From Ophiosphaerella korrae (Eukaryota; Ascomycota; Dothideomycetes; Pleosporales; Phaeosphaeriaceae): a DNA stretch of 64,000 nucleotides. The position numbers and the translations under genes were made by a program. Shown piece by piece: positions 41,898 through 53,005 of this stretch (position 1 is its first letter; each line of letters opens with the position of its first letter). The stretch spans positions 434,001 to 498,000 of the forward strand of contig JALNQF010000005.1 in the NCBI GenBank assembly GCA_028456385.1, read 5' to 3'. The notes beneath the pieces were generated by a model that was not told the origin of the DNA, ran no database searches, and worked only from the letters and a program-made list of their open reading frames with translations.

Positions 41898-43086
41898 ATG
41901 GGTTACCCAGATACGACAGACGCATTTGCCGTCACCGACATTAAGAAGTGGTCGACCTTCACGCGCAAAGAAGTGAGATAATTGGTACTATTTATACGGT
42001 GGAATTAACAGTTCTTCAGCTTCCTCTCAAGAAATTCGAGGAGCACGATGTCGACATCGCCATTGATGCTTGCGGTGTCTGCGCTTCAGATGTGCATACT
42101 ATCACTGGAGGATGGGGTGAGGACATCCCACTGCCTCTCTGCGTAGGACACGAGGTTATCGGCAAGGTGGTCAAGGTTGGCTCCAAGGTCACAAAGTTCA
42201 AGGTTGGCGACCGCGCCGGCGTTGGTGCTCAAATCGGTGCCTGTCTCACTTGCGAGATCTGCAAAGCCGACCAGGAGAACTACTGCCCACATCAGATCGA
42301 CACGTATGGTGCTAAGCACAAAGATGGTACTATTGCGCAAGGTGGTTATTCCAGCCATATTCGCGCGCACGAGTACTTCACCTTCAAGATCCCAGATAGT
42401 ATTGAAACCGCGTTAGGAGCACCTATGCTTTGCGCTGGATTGACCACATACTCGCCTCTCAAGAGGTTAGGGGCTGGTCCAGGCAAGAAGGTGGCTATTG
42501 TTGGACTGTAAGCCAAGAACCGGCAAGAGGTGTAATTACCTACTGACAGTATCTTAGTGGCGGTCTTGGTCACTTTGGTGTCCTATGGTCAGTTGCCATG
42601 GGCGCCGAGACCTACGTGATTTCGCACTCTCCAGCCAAGAAGGACGACGCACTGAAAATGGGCGCCAAAGACTTCATCATCACAAGCGAAAAGGGCTGGA
42701 ACGAGAAGCACAAGTTTAAATTTGACTTCATTATCAACACCGCCGACGCCACAGACAAGTTCGACCTCTCCGAGTACTTCTCCACCCTCAAGGTCAACGG
42801 CGCCTTCCACATGGTCGGCTTCCCCGACAAACCGCTCCCTGCCTTCCAGGCGCAGATCTTTGCTCCCAACGGTTGCTCCATGGGTGCATCGCATATCGGC
42901 AACAGGCCGGAGATGGAGGAAATGTTTGAGCTCGCAAGCAAGCAGAATATCAAGAGCTGGGTGCAGACCATCAAGCTCAGCGAAGCAGGCTGCAAGGAGG
43001 CCGTGGAGCGTGTGTACAAGAACGACAACGTGCGCTACAGATTGACGCTCGTGGACTTTGACGATGTTTTTGGAAAGCGGGCGTGA
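41898..43086 (+). CDS. NADP-dependent alcohol dehydrogenase, cinnamyl-alcohol dehydrogenase (ADH6/7) family
   Basis: Spliced model: 41898-41972, 42020-42507, 42558-43086 (363 aa). For intron 1 the acceptor at 42019 keeps the frame, giving TRKE-LPLKKFEEHDVDI. Zinc-site motifs are ACGVCASDVHT and GHEVIGKVV. The structural-zinc loop has four Cys in GACLTCEICKADQENYC. The cofactor loop is VGLGGLGHFGV. These enzymes reduce many aldehydes, including cinnamaldehyde and furfural, with NADPH. It is divergent to the butanediol-type gene. Confidence 0.93.
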
Positions 43087-43293
43087 AGTATCTAGCCTAT
43101 GATCCCCATACATAGCTTCCGATAAATTTTGCCAGGATTGTACAAATTTGGCAGACACTATTTGGCCGGCATTTGGGTAACCCCTACCCCACCACGTGCA
43201 CACGAGTCATTCCACACGCGCCCCCCACCTTCGCGTCCCGTCACGTCACGTCCACCCGCTTCCCCCCTCACACACAAACATCCACAACGCCCA

Positions 43294-43294
43294 C

Positions 43295-43340
<46 letters not shown>
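43294..43340. repeat. (CAA)n microsatellite directly before the Ctf8 start codon
   Basis: About 15 CAA/ACA units that run into the ATG at 43340 (AACAACAACAATGCC). It would lie in the 5' leader. Confidence 0.95.
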
Positions 43341-43343
<3 letters not shown>

Positions 43344-43801
43344 CCACAATCCCCCTCCACATCCGCCGCACCACGCAGCCCCCGCCCTCCAACCCTTACC
43401 CTCCCCTCCTCCACACGCCCACCGGCCTCGCCCTCCTCGAACTCCAAGGCACATTCCACTTCCCCCCCAGCGCCGGCCCCAGCACGCAAGTCGGAAAAAT
43501 CGTTTTCCCGCTGTACGACGGCGCGAATGCGGGGGCGGACAACACGGCGTGGATGAAGCGTGTGTACATGTATGTTGGGCGTGGGCAGCGGTTGTTGGGC
43601 GAGGTGAAGAAGTTGGGGCGGCCGGTGGGGATTGTGAGGATTGTGAGGGGGGAGAGGGATGGGGATGGGGATGGGGATGGGGATGTGAATATGGATGGGA
43701 GTGGGGGTGGGAGGGAAGGGTTGGAGGTTGTGGAGGTGGTGAGGTGGAAGGTTGTTTTTTCGAATAGGCCGGAGCCGGTGGGGGGTGGGGAGGAGGAGTG
43801 A
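43340..43801 (+). CDS. CTF8: Ctf8-like subunit of the Ctf18-RFC clamp loader
   Basis: Single exon, 153 aa. The frame is open upstream, but those codons are the CAA repeat, so the ATG at 43340 is the natural start. The N-terminal PLHIRR, PYPPLLHTPTGLALLELQGTF and a later VGKIVFPLY match Ctf8. The central insert of GD repeats (from a GGGGAT repeat) is low-complexity. Ctf8 binds Dcc1 and the C-terminus of Ctf18, and the complex loads PCNA for sister-chromatid cohesion. The length suits fungal Ctf8. Confidence 0.85.
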
Positions 43802-44014
43802 GGGGTGGCTGCGGGACCTAGGACAATATGTGGCTGAATGCGGGATGGGGCGATGTGTGGTGGTGTCAGGCGGAAGATAATATGGCTGGAAGATGGCCGG
43901 TGTGGACAGGCCTCACATGCTCTGAGAAGCCAAGGTGTCTGGAAACGCAACACGGGTATTCACAGCACGCAGCTCGAGTTTCTTCATTGTGGAAGCGGTC
44001 GCGAAGGATTCTCA

Positions 44015-45607
44015 TCACCCACACCCATCTACTTCCGCCCCCGCCTGGCTCTCCCGCCCACCATACACGCCTCCATCCAGAATCCACTGCTCGTTATCGT
44101 TGTTATCGTCCTGGACCCTCCTCCACATCTGTCGCCGATCATTCTCCTTGCCCTTACCCTTGCTCTCCTCGACCTTGATCGTCGGCCGAATCAGTCCGCC
44201 CAACAACGGATTACGACTAAACGCGCCCTCTCCACTCCCCACCGCGACGCCTCCCAAATCCAGCTCGTCCTCGCTCTCCGGCGTGCGCGGGCGCTCGGTG
44301 GCCGCCATGCGGCGCACGACCTTTCCTCCAACGAGGTCGATGCTAGCCACGACATTGCGCTTCTCGTATTCTGGGCGTGCATTCCATTCTTGGTCGCGTA
44401 GCGCTTTTTGTTGGCGTTTGAGCTGCATGGCGCGATCGTGTGGGGATGCCCACATGCTGAGGCCGGCCGTGGGTGTTTCGAAATCAGCTGCTTCGTCGTG
44501 GACCTGTGTACGTTTGGCATTCTGGGCCTGGAAAGCGAGGAGCTTGTCGCGGTGGAGCTTAGCCTTGGCGAGTTTCTCCGTCTCGGAATCGATGTCTGAT
44601 GCGGGGTTTGAGGAGACGGGGGTTGTTGAGCGCGGGGTGGAGAAAGGGCGGGATGCGAGGGAGACTTCGGCGCGCTTTTGGGAGGCGTTGTTTGCGGTCA
44701 TTTTTTCTTTGCCGCGTTCGTCCCGCAGGACGCGGACCATGGATTGGATTTCGCTGGAGCTTAGGAGTGGCGTGTTGCAGAAGGTGCAAGGGCCAATGCC
44801 TTCTTTTATGCAGATTATCTTTCCGCAATTCATACAATTTGGCGCTGCGTCGAGAAGTGGGTGACGCGTTGCCATGCAGTTGCATTTCCGCTTACTACTG
44901 TCTTGGGCAGATAGTGTTGGATTTGTTTGAATTTCAAGTGCTCTAATAGCAGATTCAAGGTCATTCAGCGCAGTGCTTGCGCCATGCATTGGAGTCCCGC
45001 CAGCTACACTCACTTTCGTCTTAGGCTTGGGTGATGAGTTCCTCGACTTGGTATCTGAGATTAGTTGCCCTGCTGCTGAAGGTGGAAGCTTTGATGGGGG
45101 TGGGGCAGGCGAGATGCCACGAGATTTGGGTGTTGTTGTTCCAGACGATAAAGCTGTGCTTGGTTTTTGTACTGCCTCTGGTCGATCTGAGAGCCCGAAA
45201 ACATTGGCTTTGGCAGTTTTTGGCTTGGAGCTCCCAGCCATATAATCTTCTTCATCCTTCTTTCGGTAGGCCCCCGATGTATCGCCAAAATTGTCCGGCT
45301 GTCGTGGGGCAGGAAGTTTACCCAGGCCTGTCTGCTTTTTCTTCCGAGGCTTGGGCTTGGGAACTCCAGATGTTTCGGCTGGTGACACATTTTGGTTGGA
45401 GCTTGCAGAAGCCTTTGGTTTCCTTCTATTGTTGAAAGATGCAATAAACTCCAACGCCTGGGGACTATCACCAAGCAAGTTCTGGAGATGTTCTGCTGCT
45501 TCGTTATTGGGCAGCGACTCTGTATACGATATAATTTGCTGCAAAGACTCAGTATCTAGAGGCAGCAGCCTCGAAAGTTGAGGTAGGGCCCAGGTTGAGA
45601 GATCCAT
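44015..45607 (-). CDS. ASC-1/TRIP4-type zinc-finger protein (Rqt4-like)
   Basis: Single exon, 530 aa, from the ATG at 45607; an in-frame ATG at 45727 exists but the leader before 45607 looks like non-coding sequence. Residues about 242-280 hold the C2HC5-type finger of activating signal cointegrator 1: C-N-C-MATRHPLL, NCMNCGKIICI, GPCTFC. A helical N-terminus (STWALPQLSRLLPLD) precedes a Ser/Pro-rich linker. The C-terminal part has an SxWASPHDRAMQLKRQQKALR helix. In yeast the counterpart Rqt4 is a ubiquitin-binding subunit of the RQT complex that splits collided ribosomes. It shares a short promoter (186 bp between starts) with the cyclophilin gene. Confidence 0.87.
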   Translation of the reverse strand: MDLSTWALPQLSRLLPLDTESLQQIISYTESLPNNEAAEHLQNLLGDSPQALEFIASFNNRRKPKASASSNQNVSPAETSGVPKPKPRKKKQTGLGKLPAPRQPDNFGDTSGAYRKKDEEDYMAGSSKPKTAKANVFGLSDRPEAVQKPSTALSSGTTTPKSRGISPAPPPSKLPPSAAGQLISDTKSRNSSPKPKTKVSVAGGTPMHGASTALNDLESAIRALEIQTNPTLSAQDSSKRKCNCMATRHPLLDAAPNCMNCGKIICIKEGIGPCTFCNTPLLSSSEIQSMVRVLRDERGKEKMTANNASQKRAEVSLASRPFSTPRSTTPVSSNPASDIDSETEKLAKAKLHRDKLLAFQAQNAKRTQVHDEAADFETPTAGLSMWASPHDRAMQLKRQQKALRDQEWNARPEYEKRNVVASIDLVGGKVVRRMAATERPRTPESEDELDLGGVAVGSGEGAFSRNPLLGGLIRPTIKVEESKGKGKENDRRQMWRRVQDDNNDNEQWILDGGVYGGRESQAGAEVDGCG

Positions 45608-45792
45608 GCTTGGTGGCGTTATTGAAGCGCTGAAGGTAATGTGATTTGTGTGAATCATCAGGTACGTGGATGAGTGGCGCAACCACTGTGGCTGGTACCT
45701 GGCCTGTGCGCAGATTTCCTCTCTCATGAACCATCTGCCATCACAGTCCTCACTTCAGCTGTTCCCTGTCTTTGCAAGTTCCTTTATCCAGA

Positions 45793-46334
45793 ATGGCTAT
45801 CGACGTTGCACTTGACACCACCATTGTAATATTTGCCATAACTATCAATCCACGCAAAGCTGACCAGCGCAGGGCACCATTGTCATTGAACTGTACAACG
45901 ACCATGCGCCAAAGACCTGCAAGAACTTCTCTACGCTTGCCCAACGTCACTACTTCGATGGATTGATTTTTCACCGCATAATACCGCAATTTATGATTCA
46001 AGGCGGTGACCCTACAGGCACAGGACGTGGTGGCGCATCGATATATGGCGACAAGTTCGAAGACGAGATATCACCAGCTTTGAAGCACACAGGCGCCGGC
46101 ATACTCAGTATGGCAAATTCAGGCCCTAATACAAATGGAAGCCAATTCTTTATTACCCTGGCCCCAACACCATGGCTAGACGGCAAACATACCATTTTCG
46201 GTAGGGTGAAGAGTGGCATGCAGGTCGTGAAGAAGTTGGGGTTGGTCAAAACTGACAAGGAAGATCGACCGGTGGAGGAAGTCAAGATCAACAGAGCTTA
46301 CCTCCCCGAGAAGAGCAACCTTTTGGAAAATTAA
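45793..46334 (+). CDS. Cyclophilin-type peptidyl-prolyl isomerase, PPIL1-like
   Basis: Spliced model: 45793-45825, 45873-46334 (164 aa). The short first exon gives [11 protein letters not shown], joined to [19 protein letters not shown]. The catalytic Arg is in [22 protein letters not shown], with the FFITLAP and [14 protein letters not shown] segments. The single-domain size and sequence fit the PPIL1/Cyp1 group, a spliceosome-associated prolyl isomerase. Trp in PWLDGKH predicts cyclosporin A sensitivity. It is divergent to the ASC-1-type gene. Confidence 0.93.
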
Positions 46335-46506
46335 AGTGCATTTTACGGAGTGATGTTCTTCACGTGGCATCAGTTTCCAGCCGCTCCAAGTAAATGGCAA
46401 GTTGAAAATAAAGATCCATAGCCCACAATTTAGGCAGTGCCTAGTCGTTCAGCGTAGGAGTGAGTAATAAATTCCTTCTCCTTGAAGTGTTGGCTTATGA
46501 AAATAG

Positions 46507-47815
46507 CTACAATGGCCCATTTGGGTGAATCAACACCTTCGTATATCCCTCAATTCTTTTGTCAAATTTCTCGTAGGCCGTCGGGGCTTCATCAATATTA
46601 ATCTCATGCGAAACTACGAAACTCGGTTTCGCCTTTCCAGACACAATCATATCCCGCAGATACCTGTTGTAGGCTTTGACGTTGCATTGGCCGGTGCCGA
46701 GGGTGAGGCCCTATACAACCATCAATAAGGACAGCATTCGTCATCACAGAATGGCAACTCACCTTCTCGAACAGCTTTCCGAAAGATATCAGGATTTGAC
46801 CCTTTTTACTTTGCTCATCTGGAGCTCCTGGGTCCGCAGGCACGTACAGTCCAGGGATACCCAGTCCACCTGTTGGTCGAGTGACCATGATCAACTGGTC
46901 GAGGACAATATTCGGCTTCTCTTTGCTTCCCGATGCATCAACAGCTTGATAACCTACTGCGTCCACAGCTCGATCAACCATACCATCATTGAGCTTGATA
47001 ATTTGTTCGACCGGATCGCTTTTCCTGAAATCAATGGGGATACATCCAATCTTCTCAGCCGCCTGTAATCGCTCAGGCACCGTATCTACGACGAATACTT
47101 TGCTTGCGCCACGCAGGATGCCACTGTATGCCGCCATCAGACCAACAGGCCCTGCACCGAATACTGCCACGCTTTCGCCTGACTTGAAGCCAGCAAGCAC
47201 TAAGCCATGCCAGCCTGTAGGAAAGATATCCGCCAGCAGTATGAAATCAGCCTCGTGTTCGGTTCCTTCTGGTAGTTTGAGGGCGTTGAAATCTGCAAAT
47301 GGCACCCGCAAATACTGCGCTTGACCTCCTTGGTATGGCCCCATAGCAACATATCCATAGGCTCCGCCTGCGAAACCTGGATTCACACTACGATATCTAT
47401 CAGCAACCGTTGAGGAAACCAGCAAACATGTCTTACCCAGTACAGAATGCCGTACGACCCTCCTCGCAATTACGGCATCGACCATCAGCTCGCAAACAGT
47501 CAGACACGTATGAATTGAAGGAGGGCATTTCGACGTACCAACGTTGAAGGGCAATACTATCCTATCGCCTTTTTCCAATAGGGTTACACCCGGGCCTGCC
47601 TCAATCACAACCCCCATATTCTCGTGACCAAAAACAAGCCCACTTTCTGCAGCCGTCCGGCCTTGGTACATGCGCAAATCCGACCCACAAATTGCAGCTG
47701 TTGTAACTTTTACGATGACATCGTCTGGATGCTGGATCTTGGGCAATTCCACCTCTTTGACCGATACTTTGAACGGCCCCTCATAATGCACAGCTTTCAT
47801 CTTTTCGCCCGACAT
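46507..47815 (-). CDS. Zinc alcohol dehydrogenase, glutathione-independent formaldehyde dehydrogenase-like
   Basis: Spliced model (minus): 47815-47539, 47488-47437, 47387-46763, 46710-46507 (385 aa). An upstream in-frame ATG at 47908 is also possible; 47815 starts the conserved MSGEKMKAVHYEGP. The 52-nt second exon restores the structural-zinc loop DGRCRNCEEGRTAFC, which is otherwise lost. The zinc site appears in AAICGSDLRMYQGR and GHENMGVV; the cofactor loop is GAGPVG. The insert FAGGAYGYV is usual in this subfamily. The substrate is uncertain (formaldehyde or another small aldehyde). Confidence 0.88.
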
Positions 47816-48454
47816 ATTGGAGTTTGTATGCACTTGTTCGCTACCAGGATCGTGCTCAGGGTCAAGCAGAGGGAGGGTTTGCAACGAGTCTCCAGGTGCG
47901 CGTGCCATAACGTGGGTTATTTATATGATAGGATAAAGAGTGCAAGGGTTGCTGCGAGTGTGGGCGCAGCAAGCCAGGTTCTAGGTCCCATTCTTGGGTA
48001 TTATAACCACTCCAAGCTCCTATTTGGAAGCAGGCGTCATTGTTGTGAGGGGTTGCTGCGGATCATGCTGTGGGGTAACGGTTCCGACTCGGGACCTAGT
48101 GTGGACGCTGGATATTGCGGCCGTCCGAACTGCGTTGCTTACTGGATGACGTTGAATGCTCCGAAAAGGCATCTCCTTTGCTCACCACTTAATAATTACT
48201 GGTTATTGATATGTCTTAGCGGTCAGTCCCTCTTCTGTTGCTTCTGCTGCTTGCAGTTCTGTTTTGCACCGCATATATATGCGACACAACAGTGGGGAGA
48301 TACCTCAAAAGATTGTGACGCCTTGAAAATTGTGAAAATCACAACATTGTTCCAGGTCACTCAAAATATCAAGAAGTTTGAATGCATTCAATCAGAATCG
48401 CCTAGCTTCTATTATAATATTGCTATATTATCTAGTCACTCCAGGTCTGCTTCC
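47816..48454. other. Intergenic region
   Basis: About 640 bp between two minus-strand genes. An open plus-strand frame that crosses it (47624-48487) lies antisense to the dehydrogenase and has no family resemblance. Confidence 0.45.
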
Positions 48455-50005
48455 CTAGATGGTAAAACGGAAATTTGGGTCCTCTAATAACACCTTCTCA
48501 CCTCGATCTGCCTTTGCATTCTCGCTTCTGAAATAAATCGTCAAGACGCCTACCAGCAGTATGACTATCACATTGCATGCCATACAAGCTGCAAAGCCTG
48601 GTACATATGACGGCGCATCTTGCGTTCTGAAAATGAGAGCTCCCGTAATTCCTCCAATCCCGCCTATGCCTGCGAGCGACGCGGAGCAAAACGCTCGTCT
48701 CCACTGCCCTCGGATATTATTTGCCTGGTAAGCCATGACACTCGGAATCGCTGAGTTCGTACCAGAGACAGTGATAAAGACACCCACATACTGGACCCAC
48801 GGATTCTTCGCAAACCCCATGATTGGCAAGCCAATAAGAGACACCAAGCACAGGAAACATAGCACTGGCCCTCGTGTCTTGTACTTGTCGCTGAACCACG
48901 CAGCTCCATACATCAAGAATCCTGAGGCAGCGTAGGGTGGGGCGCCAAGGCACTGGCTCCTAGCCATGTCGAATTTAAGCTTCGTGGATAGGATTATTGG
49001 TAAGAAGAATGCAAATCCATAAGAAATAGTCGTGACGAAGAGCAAGATGAGTGCGAAGGCGTAAATGTACCAATCTTTGGCTGGCTCGAGGAACTTGTTC
49101 CACGAGAATTTCTCGGCTGTGGCGTCGCCTCTATCAGCGTTTAGGCGGTCAATCACGACATCGAGCTCCTGAGGGTCGAGGAAACCCCACGATGGCTTTG
49201 CCTTTTCTTCATCGGGGAACTTGACGATGAAAGTTATGGCGAAAATGGCGACTCCGGCTGTTATAACACCTTCTATGATGAAGATCCTATAGAGTTGTCA
49301 GAGTAATCGATCAACACTTGTTTGTAGACTTACCATCGCCACCCGCGAATGCCCTGTACACCTTCCATTTGCTGCAATCCATAGGCAAGGATGCCGGATA
49401 GTGCTGATGCAATGCTTCCGACGAAGTAAAATATGCTGTATCGCCTTGCAACCTCAACTACGGTCATCAGTCTACCGCTCGACTACTATTAAACACTACT
49501 TACACTTCGTGTACCAGCATGATAGCAGATACAAGCATCCAGGAAAATATCCAGATTCTAGTAAACCCAACACTAATCTCAACGGAATCAGACTCGGCCA
49601 ATTATTCGTGAAGCCGAATCCAATGATGACTGCTCCCCATGCGATGCAGATTCCCGGCAGGAAGTATCGCGGCCCGACTTTGCGACAAACAATGATCATG
49701 GCCGGCTGGCAAAGCACGTAGGTAATAAAGAAGCAGAGATTGACCAAGTTGTATCCGTACCCGCGGGCCATTTTCAAGTCTTTGAGCATACCGGCGATGG
49801 CAGCATTGGACACATTTTTGCGGTCCATCAGGGAGATGCCATACATGGCGCCGAGAGCTGGAATGAGGCGCCAATCGACACGATGTCTTAGTTTCGCTGC
49901 GAGCTTGGTGTCGAATGCGTCGGACGATGTTGAGGATGGAGAAGCGAGGCCCTTCTCAACATGCTCAATATGGTCGACCCCATATTTTGTTGATTTATGA
50001 TCCAT
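48455..50005 (-). CDS. MFS permease, anion:cation symporter (Dal5-like) family
   Basis: Spliced model (minus): 50005-49504, 49457-49334, 49286-48455 (485 aa). Splicing joins CWYTK to FEVARRYSIFY, and GVQGIRGWRW to IFIIEGVITAG, both typical of the family. Twelve hydrophobic helices are present. The motifs LMDRKNVSNAAIAGM (loop 1) and RLVLGLLESGYFPG (helix 4-5) are well kept. Members carry allantoate, nicotinate, pantothenate and related acids. The substrate cannot be told from sequence. Confidence 0.92.
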
Positions 50006-51041
50006 GACGGGCAGATTTCCGAACAGACACACCGAAAGTAAGGTTTGGTCGATAAAATGAGGTCTGACGGTCTGACGCGGACCAGGGAGGGCTCTCGCAC
50101 CCTTATAGAACAGCACCACCACTAGGGTTGGAGGCAAGTGGTATCCACCCACTTGATCGTCTACATGGCTCTCTCGCCATAGTTCCGAGGTTCATGGGAT
50201 TTCCCAAGAAATCGGGACCCGGAAATAACGCCTCTAGCCATCGTTCTCGACAATTAGCGTAAGATTTGTGTGCAAGCCAAGAACGTAGACATCGCTTCGA
50301 ATGCGCAAAGCTTCCCAGGATCCACCATACCCTAAATTCCACGAACGAGAATTGTCGGGTGCGGCAATGATGACCAAGCTAGTATGATGTGTGGAAGACG
50401 TTCTGGGTAAGGAGAGGTGTGGACTGGAGCCAAGGCTGCGGGGAACATCTTGGTTTATCTTGGTGCAGTCTTGGGTGCGATCGTGGGGTAACGAGTCATG
50501 TTATCTCCAGTGTGTAAAAGGAAGGTGTGGGTGCTTGTATGCGGGTAATCGGGGTTCCAAGAGATGTAGTAACTTGGCTTCGCGTGCTTAGTGCCGGCTT
50601 ACACGTTATTTTAGTCTTGGGCGTAAAAAAAGCGTCTGTCAGCAGGCCGAGCTAATCTTATAGCTGGTAGACCTTGTAGCTAGTAGACCTTGTGGCTGAT
50701 GATAATGTTAGCGCCAGCTTGGCTGCTATAGTTTCAGGCGATGCATCGCAATATCTCACTGCGCCGCCGTCAAGCTGTAAGCCCAAGACGCCTATAGTCA
50801 CGTGGTTTACTATTAACTAATGAGTCCACTCCCAACATGTATTTTAGCTTCACTTTTATCGTACACCTACACATGGCGGAATATACCTTGTTCTCGATTA
50901 TACACAAGCTTAGCAAATCTAGTGTTACTGCTCTCCTAATTGCAGATTTCGCCAGGTGCACTTCTTCATCGCATGATCTCATAACGTAGGCTAATGAGCA
51001 CTGCCTACACTAGGGTGTAACTCCTCAATCTTCTTCATTAG
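50006..51041. other. Intergenic region at the start of a gene-poor stretch
   Basis: 1 kb with only short frames. It contains a small 16-bp tandem repeat at 50661-50693. Confidence 0.45.
50661..50693. repeat. 16-bp tandem repeat, two units
   Basis: TAGCTGGTAGACCTTG followed by TAGCTAGTAGACCTTG. Confidence 0.8.
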
Positions 51042-51284
51042 ATGCTTTCCGCGATACTGGAAAATGCTGTTTGCGCCGAAAATATCGACGCTCTCCGGCA
51101 GCCGTGCCGATATCTGTACGACCTGGTGACAGAGCACCTCTGCCGACATGCCAGACGATACAAATCCTTTACGTGGGCAGCTATCGAAGGACGACGAAGG
51201 ACACTTCAGCTGTTGTTAAGAGAGCGGGCTGATATCCAGTCCTCCGCATATACTTGGGCAAAGTCTGCTCCAGCGCCTAGCTAG
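51042..51284 (+). pseudogene. Ankyrin-repeat-like fragment
   Basis: 80 codons. DLVTEHLCRHARRYKSFTWAAIEGRRRTLQLLLRERADIQS resembles the linker and first ankyrin repeat of fungal ankyrin proteins (WAA-x2-GR, LLL-x2-GADI). It ends after one repeat and no continuation is seen, so it is probably a remnant. The assignment is tentative. Confidence 0.4.
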
Positions 51285-52024
51285 TTGAATCCATAGCTAC
51301 TTACTGTGGTGATGATGCTTTACAGGCGCGTGCGAAGCATCGCTCCGCAGCACTTGAATTTAAAGACAAAAATAGAACAAAACACGTGCTTAAAATAGCC
51401 AATCCGAATCATCATCATGGTTTTTAGTCACGGTAGTTAATTGCCCCGCTTTCAAACAACTTGAAAGGTCTTCCAAACCGCCTTAGCTACATCAACCATC
51501 CTTGAAATCGTTTGAAAACCCTAATTGAAGTTCATATTTTCTATAGCGAGTCGAGCTACTGCTAAATTGTGTTTAATAGACTATCGCTATGTACGTTATA
51601 CCTAGCGCTTATTGCTGAAGAGCTAACAACAGATAAGGTGTCATCGAAGAAGTTCGCATGTCATAAAGGTTGAAGGCAGTGATATTAGAAGACAAGTGAC
51701 CGTGGTCACCGTGGACTGTGGAAAAAGTGATTGTCCAGCATCGTCTAGAAATCCGGCAAATAATGGGACCACGAACGAGACAGCCTTGAATGAGTTACTC
51801 CGTAGAACGAGATCTTAGACCCTGATTATGACATAAGTGCATCTGTTGCGGATGAACTGCGATTGAACACAACAGAGTGCAGAAGTTTAAATTTTAGAAA
51901 GTACATTTGGAGATATATTGGGGGCTCAGGTTGTTCAACTTGACTATCGACTAGGAAATCTGAACCGCACAAGGTGGCTAAGTTATATACAGAGGCAGCG
52001 AGTGCTGTTAAGATCAGCCTCCAC
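51285..52024. other. Intergenic region
   Basis: 740 bp; nothing recognisable. Confidence 0.45.
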
Positions 52025-53005
52025 TCAAACCTTTGCTTGTTTGCGGTCCGTTAGCCAGATCCAAAGTTTACTCAGTGCATCCTCATCATGCTGTGGTGAT
52101 GAAGTTTCCCACTCTGGGTCACCTGCCACAATGAGATGATCGCCGAAGGGCCGGCAAGAGCCTATATCTACTAGAATCCATGTGTCTTCCACACCAAGCA
52201 TAATGTTGCCTGCCTTGATGTCGTTGTGAGCAAGCCCAAGAGAGTGGAGGTGCGTTACACCAGACCTTAGTCCATTAAACCCTAGTTCTAAGTTGACATT
52301 ATCGCTACCGTTACGCATATATTCCTCTAGTGTGCAAGAATAACGTTCTAAAACTAGGCCAACAATACGACCTCGGTAGACCTGGCAGCCGTGATACTGG
52401 ACAATATTAGGGTGAGGTTTACGCTTTATCTGTTCTAACATCTCAGCTTCCTGTAAAAGTAACTGTGCTATCTTCTCTGAGCCTCTAAGTTCGTCATAAA
52501 ATGTAAGTGCTGGCCCTTTAATAAAGAAACTGCTATCAATCGTCGTAACCCTTGTTATATGTGATGGTGCTTCTGGGTACACATCTTTATCAGCAACTGC
52601 TTCCAGACTCTTATTAACAATTTCGAGATCGAGCCTCCTCACGAATGACCGGCCGGAATAAACGGAGTATTCTTTAGTAATAAAGAAGAATGTAGAGTAC
52701 GAAAACTCTAGATTGCCGTCGTGATCGATCCTATTGTAATTGCAAAGTGTCTGCAAGTCTTCAAGAGACTTTACAAGAGGAGCGCTGGCCCGGGAAGTAA
52801 GCCAGGTTATTCCAGCCGTAGCAAGCCGTCGAATGTTTCTAGTGAACCAGAGGACGACACTTCGAGCAAACCCTAAAGCACGTCGAGCGAGCCCAAACAT
52901 TGTAATACTCTTCATCGGCTTGTATAAAATCGACTTCAGATTCGTCGAAGGAGGGAGGGACGCTGCGATAGCAGTATATAGTCCAAAGGGAGTGGAAGGG
53001 ATCAA
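52025..53005 (-). CDS. Protein-kinase-like protein with atypical catalytic motifs
   Basis: Single exon, 326 aa. The C-terminal half is a small kinase fold: PHPNIVQYHG after a helix with Glu (AEMLEQIK), a hinge with LVLERYSCTLEEYM, the catalytic loop HNDIKAGNIML near residue 260 (HND in place of HRD) and DIGS in place of DFG. It ends soon after EWETSSPQHDEDALSK, without a full C-lobe. The N-terminal half (about 150 residues) is not recognised. Such short fungal kinases with HND/DIG motifs are common in variable genome parts. No stops or shifts are seen, so it may be expressed. Activity is uncertain. An in-frame Met at residue 32 is an alternative start. Confidence 0.7.
   Translation of the reverse strand: MIPSTPFGLYTAIAASLPPSTNLKSILYKPMKSITMFGLARRALGFARSVVLWFTRNIRRLATAGITWLTSRASAPLVKSLEDLQTLCNYNRIDHDGNLEFSYSTFFFITKEYSVYSGRSFVRRLDLEIVNKSLEAVADKDVYPEAPSHITRVTTIDSSFFIKGPALTFYDELRGSEKIAQLLLQEAEMLEQIKRKPHPNIVQYHGCQVYRGRIVGLVLERYSCTLEEYMRNGSDNVNLELGFNGLRSGVTHLHSLGLAHNDIKAGNIMLGVEDTWILVDIGSCRPFGDHLIVAGDPEWETSSPQHDEDALSKLWIWLTDRKQAKV

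Noticed and set aside
47624..48487. 287-codon plus-strand frame
   Set aside because: It is antisense to the first exons of the alcohol dehydrogenase gene and then runs into intergenic DNA; no conserved segment.
50391..50591. Small open frame in the gene-poor region
   Set aside because: 66 codons, no conserved feature, no signal peptide.
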